NCBI RefSeq assembly: GCF_002079055.1
Contig: NC_047502.1
Location: 839,029 to 903,028 of the forward strand
Direction: 5' to 3'
Length of the DNA stretch: 64,000 nt
From: Saccharomyces paradoxus
Lineage: Eukaryota; Ascomycota; Saccharomycetes; Saccharomycetales; Saccharomycetaceae
Positions 60,392 through 64,000 of the stretch are shown piece after piece (position 1 is the stretch's first letter; each line of letters begins with the position of its first letter). Below the pieces are notes generated by a model that worked only from the letters and a program-made list of their open reading frames with translations, was not told where the DNA came from and did no database searches. The translations under genes and the position numbers were made by a program.

Positions 60392-61957
60392 TTATTGTAA
60401 GGTCGTGGAAAGCAGTTGTGTCACAATTGAACTGATCTCGTCTGAACTGCTCTCCTGAAGAATGATGTAGTTTGCAGTATCCACCTTCTTCTTCAAAGAT
60501 GGAAGATAGATGACATAACCATCGGGGTTTTGAGATGGATATAAAGCGTAGCCAGGTATACCACCGGGATAAACCTCTGCCTCTGGGTCGTGTTTATTAA
60601 CTATAACAGGTTGACCGAAAGGGAGCAAAGTAAAAGAGTCAAGTGCTCCTAGACCTACACGTTGCCGTGCAGATTTTCCGTTCTTTGATGTGGCTAATGA
60701 GTTTCTGATTATAGTAGAAAATTCGACTGCTGAGAACCATAAATGATTCGGTAAACCACTACAATGAAGTTGTGTACGACAGTCATCGAATAACGCACGG
60801 TTCACTCTTTCAGCGACACTGTCTGTTCTGGAATCCGTTGAGTTGATATAGCATGGAGTTATGCCACGTTTCATTAGAAATATCTGAACGGCTTTATTAG
60901 TGTATTCTGAACGATATTGCATTTCAAAGACCAAGACTTTGGAGTTAAATTGACTGTCAATGAGAGCTAGTATTGTAGTAAAGACGCTCAAAATGGACTC
61001 TTTTCGACAATTATATAATGGATAAACCCACTGGAACCTTGTTTTCTTATCAGTGAACGAGATGAAGTGAGCTGGTGCACTCTTTGGCAGATTGTGAACA
61101 GGTCCACATATTGCAGTATGTAGGTAGTGAAAAGCGTCATATGATTTATGATAGTATGGCCGTGGACCGATGAGGCATATATTTGTAGCACCCTTGCCCA
61201 TCAAACAATCTGGACATTCATAACTGGTAGCATTAGACCAGTCCACATCTGATTTCTTGAGAAACTTAATTGAACTATTCCCAAGAGAATGTTTAATGAA
61301 TCGAGCATTGGCGTGGTTAAACACGCTGTGAATCATAGGATAAGGATATTTGTGAGTAGATTCAGCGCTATTCACTTTACTAATAGCTTGTACTGGACTA
61401 CTGGGAGAAATTAGGTATTCTTTAGACAACCAGTAAAAGCCGCCATACCTAACTATAGGGGCAAGCATAGTGCCATCAGATAGTTCTAGGACATTCCTGG
61501 TAAAACAGGGTGTAATATTCTGTTTAGCCAGTTCATTTAAACTCAGAAGATCATAAGTGGCATTTGGTTCGTGTAGTGCGGTAATGGACGCTTGAACATT
61601 ATCGCGAAAGTTAAAGCGAAGATTACCAATAACATTGGGTGGGATATCCTGTTTTTGTATAGTAGATGCACTCACTGTATCATTGGGTGATGCAAAATGG
61701 AGATAATCGGTCGTTCTGATGACTGTTTTTGATGCGCCTGAAGCAATGACAAAGTGGTCGGGAAGCCCAGGATGCGACCTGTTAACACAGTTTCCTACGT
61801 GAGACTTGTCTACGGCGCCTTTAACAGTAATATCAACTGTATTGTTTAGATATATGAGACGAGGAGAGGATGAGCTAGAATGTGAATTAGTTACGAGTCC
61901 AGGCATAGAAGAAGCACATATATTGTTATCATCATAAGTCCTTGGTGCGGTTGGCAT
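60392..61957 (-). CDS. Ty1-like protease-integrase ORF lacking catalytic residues
   Basis: An uninterrupted 521-codon frame from ATG 61955-61957. Residues 1-60 align with the Gag-Pol junction of Ty1 (LNN...D motif); here both sides are in one frame with no frameshift site. Residues 65-190 match Ty1 protease, but DSGA is ASGA (A72). Residues 205-255 keep the integrase HHCC zinc site (H210, H214, C248, C251). The integrase core keeps GPVHNLPKSAP and WFSAVEFSTIIRNSL, but the three acidic catalytic positions read A282, Q347 and E383: the first two are lost and the Glu remains at the correct 35-residue spacing. It ends soon after the core (VDTANYIILQES), without the integrase C-terminal tail, reverse transcriptase or RNase H. 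No LTR in its orientation flanks it. Either a lucky relic or a domesticated protein. Confidence 0.85.
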   Translation of the reverse strand: MPTAPRTYDDNNICASSMPGLVTNSHSSSSSPRLIYLNNTVDITVKGAVDKSHVGNCVNRSHPGLPDHFVIASGASKTVIRTTDYLHFASPNDTVSASTIQKQDIPPNVIGNLRFNFRDNVQASITALHEPNATYDLLSLNELAKQNITPCFTRNVLELSDGTMLAPIVRYGGFYWLSKEYLISPSSPVQAISKVNSAESTHKYPYPMIHSVFNHANARFIKHSLGNSSIKFLKKSDVDWSNATSYECPDCLMGKGATNICLIGPRPYYHKSYDAFHYLHTAICGPVHNLPKSAPAHFISFTDKKTRFQWVYPLYNCRKESILSVFTTILALIDSQFNSKVLVFEMQYRSEYTNKAVQIFLMKRGITPCYINSTDSRTDSVAERVNRALFDDCRTQLHCSGLPNHLWFSAVEFSTIIRNSLATSKNGKSARQRVGLGALDSFTLLPFGQPVIVNKHDPEAEVYPGGIPGYALYPSQNPDGYVIYLPSLKKKVDTANYIILQESSSDEISSIVTQLLSTTLQ

Positions 61958-62560
61958 ATTTCGTTCTAATTAATCGTAGGTATGCAATCTAGAAGTTATC
62001 ATAGTCTTTCGTTCTGGTGGCGAGAGCGTAAATGTGAATGTCTTCTTGGTGGTATCTGCTAATAGAGTACTTCGCGGTCCATAATAGGATCACAACATTC
62101 TGTGGGATTGAGGAAGAAACAATCTTTTGGGTGCGGGCTTCGGCAAAATTTTTTTTTCGCGACCGGTAAGTAACAGTATACATATATTAGGAAACGAGCT
62201 TCGGTCCGGGTAGTGGAAATAATTGTAAACATGTTAAATTCATCACCTCTACCTCCTTTACTGATACATGATTTATTGAGGAAGATCCAATGCTTGTGCT
62301 ACATAAAGACATATTAGCTAGATTTGAGGTCACCTCATCAACAGGTCGGATATATATTAGTATATGAAAATGTTAACATTTTTTTTTTTAGGGATTTTTA
62401 AATGTGAACTTAAAAGTATGACAAATTTATATTTCGTCATATATGTGAAACTACGTATGAGAATATACTGTATCTCGTCAAGAGGATACAATGATATGTG
62501 CGTTACTTTTATAGAGTTTATAAGAAAACGTCCAACAATCTTATTACATTATGACATATT
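61958..62560. other. Upstream of the protease-integrase ORF
   Basis: A minus-strand 64-codon ORF (61989-62183, ATG to TAG) ends 31 nt before the protease-integrase start in another frame; it is not recognised. The rest is A/T-rich with poly(A/T) runs (62148-62157 and 62381-62391). Confidence 0.4.
61989..62183 (-). CDS. Small ORF just upstream of the protease-integrase ORF, unknown
   Basis: 64 codons beginning MYTVTYRSRKKNFAEARTQK. No family recognised. It could be a decayed 5' part of the same locus, an upstream ORF in its mRNA, or chance. The sequence around AAATTTTTTTTTCGCGACC on the plus strand gives it a Lys/Asn-rich start. Confidence 0.2.
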   Translation of the reverse strand: MYTVTYRSRKKNFAEARTQKIVSSSIPQNVVILLWTAKYSISRYHQEDIHIYALATRTKDYDNF

Positions 62561-62596
62561 GTTGAATGTGATAACGCAAAAGCATGATATAGGTAA

Positions 62597-62640
62597 TGTT
62601 TCAGTACTGTTTCAGAATTGTTTCAGTAATGTTTTAGACA
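62597..62640 (+). repeat. Short imperfect TGTTTCAG repeats
   Basis: Four near-copies of TGTTTCAGTA/TGTTTCAGAA-type units lie in a row, the last decayed to TGTTTTAGACA. They border the proximal side of the X core. Confidence 0.6.
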
Positions 62641-62902
62641 AGGAAGACATATAGCAGCAAACCTCTGATCCGACAGTACTTAAGAAACAATAGTTTCTGT
62701 GTACAAGTGTAGTACCTATGTAATTCTTACATTTACATAACATATAGAAATGTCCAATAAACTTACAACATTATGACATATAAGCTAGATCGTAATTCAC
62801 TACGTCAACATATAACGATATTAGGACACGTCTTATGTTTATGATATTTCGCTTATGTTAATATATAGTGTGCTTATACCTTCTTATTGATAAATAGTAT
62901 AT

Positions 62903-62913
62903 TTTTATGTTTA
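62903..62913 (+). promoter_or_regulatory. ARS consensus sequence (replication origin) in X core
   Basis: TTTTATGTTTA is an 11/11 match to WTTTAYRTTTW. In X cores this is the ORC-binding site that serves a usually late or dormant origin and nucleates silencing. Confidence 0.65.
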
Positions 62914-63121
62914 GGTGATTTTAGTGGTGATTATTTGGTGGTATTTATATTAGTACATATAAAATGGGTAGTGGATATTTGTATAAAAACGTTATAAAGC
63001 ATGAAGTTAAGAGTAATTTTATGATAATTGAGGTTGTGTGATCAGTTATAGATATTAAAATGTGGATAATCGTGGGTGTTATGGGTAAATGGCACAGGGT
63101 ATAAACCGCTGAGGCAAGTGC

Positions 63122-63134
63122 CGTGTATGGTGAT
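63122..63134 (-). promoter_or_regulatory. Abf1 site of the X core
   Basis: The minus strand reads ATCACCATACACG, matching RTCRYnnnnnACG. It lies in the block GAGGCAAGTGCCG..., which recurs at 63634. Confidence 0.7.
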
Positions 63135-63379
63135 GTGGTGATGTATATGGTAGTGATCGAGTGAGAGATGGATGGCCTTGGTGTAGAGTATTATGGCGGG
63201 GTAAGTTGGGGTGATGTGTTCTATAGCGTCCGTGTGCGTAAGCGATATCGTTAAATAAATAAAAGGTGAGTATGGTAGATTTAGGAATGTGGGTGTGATA
63301 GTTGGAGGTGGTATTGTTTGGGGATGTGGAAGGTATAGTGGAGAGGTTGATAGTGTGGCAGGGTAAGTTACTTCTTGTA

Positions 63380-63439
63380 TTGTTTACGTTTGATTTGTTT
63401 ACATTAGATTTGTTTAGGTTTGATCTGTTTACACGTGGT
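63380..63439 (+). repeat. Four 15-bp tandem units with TTGTTTA
   Basis: Units: TTGTTTACGTTTGAT, TTGTTTACATTAGAT, TTGTTTAGGTTTGAT, CTGTTTACACGTGGT. Three of the four carry TGTTTAC, a forkhead-type core (GTAAACA on the minus strand). Confidence 0.85.
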
Positions 63440-63645
63440 ATGTAGTGTTATAGTAAGGACGACATGGTAGATGGGGGAATGTAGATGGATGGTAGGGTAA
63501 GTGGTAGTGGGAGTTGGATATTAGATATTGGAAATGGATAGATGGTGGTTCGGGTGTGGAGATGAATACTCGGAGGATGGATGGTGGTGGTTAGGAGTGG
63601 TGGAGTGGGAGAATGGGGCAGGGCATGGGGTGGTGAGGTAAGTGC

Positions 63646-63658
63646 CGTGGACTGTGAT
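63646..63658 (-). promoter_or_regulatory. Second Abf1-type site, distal to the X core
   Basis: CGTGGACTGTGAT matches the Abf1 consensus on the minus strand. It lies in a block (63634-63660) that is a near-copy of 63112-63138. Confidence 0.55.
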
Positions 63659-63752
63659 GTGGGAGAGGTAGGGTAAGAGGGGGTAAGATGAGATGGGACA
63701 GGGGAGGGTAAGATGATATGGGGATAGGATTGAGATGGAGTGAGGGTTAGTG

Positions 63753-63764
63753 TTAGGGTTAGGG
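63753..63764 (+). promoter_or_regulatory. Two TTAGGG units (Tbf1-type)
   Basis: TTAGGGTTAGGG is the Tbf1-binding sequence of subtelomeric repeats. It sits just inside the TG1-3 tract with related TTAGTG units and has insulator-like function at yeast chromosome ends. Confidence 0.8.
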
Positions 63765-63779
63765 TAGTGTTAGTGTTAG

Positions 63780-64000
63780 TGGGTGTGGTGTGGGTGTGGG
63801 TGTGGGTGTGGGTGTGGGTGTGGTGTGGGTGTGGGTGTGGGTGTGGTGTGTGGGTGTGGGTGTGGTGTGTGTGTGTGTGGGTGTGGGTGTGGTGTGTGTG
63901 TGTGGGTGTGGGTGTGGTGTGTGGGTGTGGGTGTGGTGTGTGTGGTGTGGGTGTGGGTGTGGTGTGGGTGTGGTGTGTGGGTGTGGTGTGTGTGGGTGTG
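63780..64000 (+). repeat. Telomere TG1-3 repeats, right chromosome end
   Basis: About 220 bp of irregular GGGTGTGGTGTG repeats run to the last base. The TG-rich strand runs 5' to 3' toward the end, so this is a right telomere. It is bound by Rap1. The irregular pattern is the yeast telomerase product. Confidence 0.98.

Larger units (their letters stand above)
62640..63140. other. X element core
   Basis: This block precedes subtelomeric G-rich repeats and the telomere, as X cores do at every Saccharomyces chromosome end. It contains an ARS consensus TTTTATGTTTA (62903-62913) and an Abf1 site CGTGTATGGTGAT (63122-63134, minus orientation). Both are standard X-core parts and act in replication and silencing. 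Borders are approximate. No Y' element is present distal to it. Confidence 0.75.
63141..63779. repeat. Subtelomeric repeat (STR) region between X core and telomere
   Basis: G/T-rich degenerate sequence made of GGGTAAG, GATGG and TGTGG-type motifs. It includes a 15-bp tandem array (63380-63439), a second Abf1-type site (63646-63658) and the TTAGGG pair (63753-63764). No coding potential. Confidence 0.7.

Overview
This window is the right end of chromosome XVI of a Saccharomyces yeast. It starts in the last codons of NUT2 and ends in telomere repeats. Gene order follows S. cerevisiae chromosome XVI from YPR168W to SGE1 (YPR198W). The proteins are close to S. cerevisiae but carry a few percent of substitutions (about ten in Aqy1). 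I infer S. paradoxus or a very close relative. Comparison with S. cerevisiae is from memory; no alignment was run.

Layout. From 1 to 48.3 kb is a dense chromosomal core: NUT2 (end), JIP5, tRNA-Ile(AAU), a solo delta LTR, a decayed locus, the two-exon V-ATPase subunit f gene, BSP1, YPR172W, VPS4, CSA1, DPB2, BET2, PRP4, HDA3, AOS1, SEC23, SMX3, DPM1, GDB1, ATG13, PZF1, RPO26 (intron), MLC2, SKI3, RPC82, QCR2, AQY1, HPA2 and OPT2. From 48.3 to 56.8 kb the sequence is sparse and subtelomere-like. It holds a 4.5-kb gene-free stretch with a 28-bp C homopolymer, a lone MAL-activator-like zinc-cluster gene (YPR196W) and the multidrug transporter SGE1. From 56.8 kb onward is the true subtelomere: degenerate sequence, a short subtelomeric-family ORF, a second solo delta LTR, a 521-codon Ty1-like protease-integrase ORF, an X element, G-rich subtelomeric repeats with TTAGGG units, and about 220 bp of TG1-3 telomere repeat. 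The ARR arsenic cluster found distal to SGE1 in the S. cerevisiae reference is absent.

The core genes are housekeeping genes, often in divergent or convergent pairs: replication (DPB2), transcription (RPO26, RPC82, PZF1, HDA3), RNA processing and decay (PRP4, SMX3, SKI3), membrane traffic (VPS4, SEC23, BET2), autophagy (ATG13), SUMO activation (AOS1), glycogen breakdown (GDB1) and respiration (QCR2). Promoter motifs fit several of them: MCB/SCB-like sites before DPB2, PAC plus RRPE before RPC82, Abf1 before QCR2, Reb1 between SEC23 and SMX3.

The most interesting item is the ORF at 60392-61957. It is an uninterrupted single-frame protein covering the Gag-Pol junction, protease and integrase core of a Ty1-type element. 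Its protease catalytic Asp and two of the three integrase catalytic acids are replaced, yet the zinc-binding and structural segments and the reading frame are kept. It lies next to the X element and has no LTRs in its own orientation. This looks like a candidate domesticated, catalytically dead retroelement protein.
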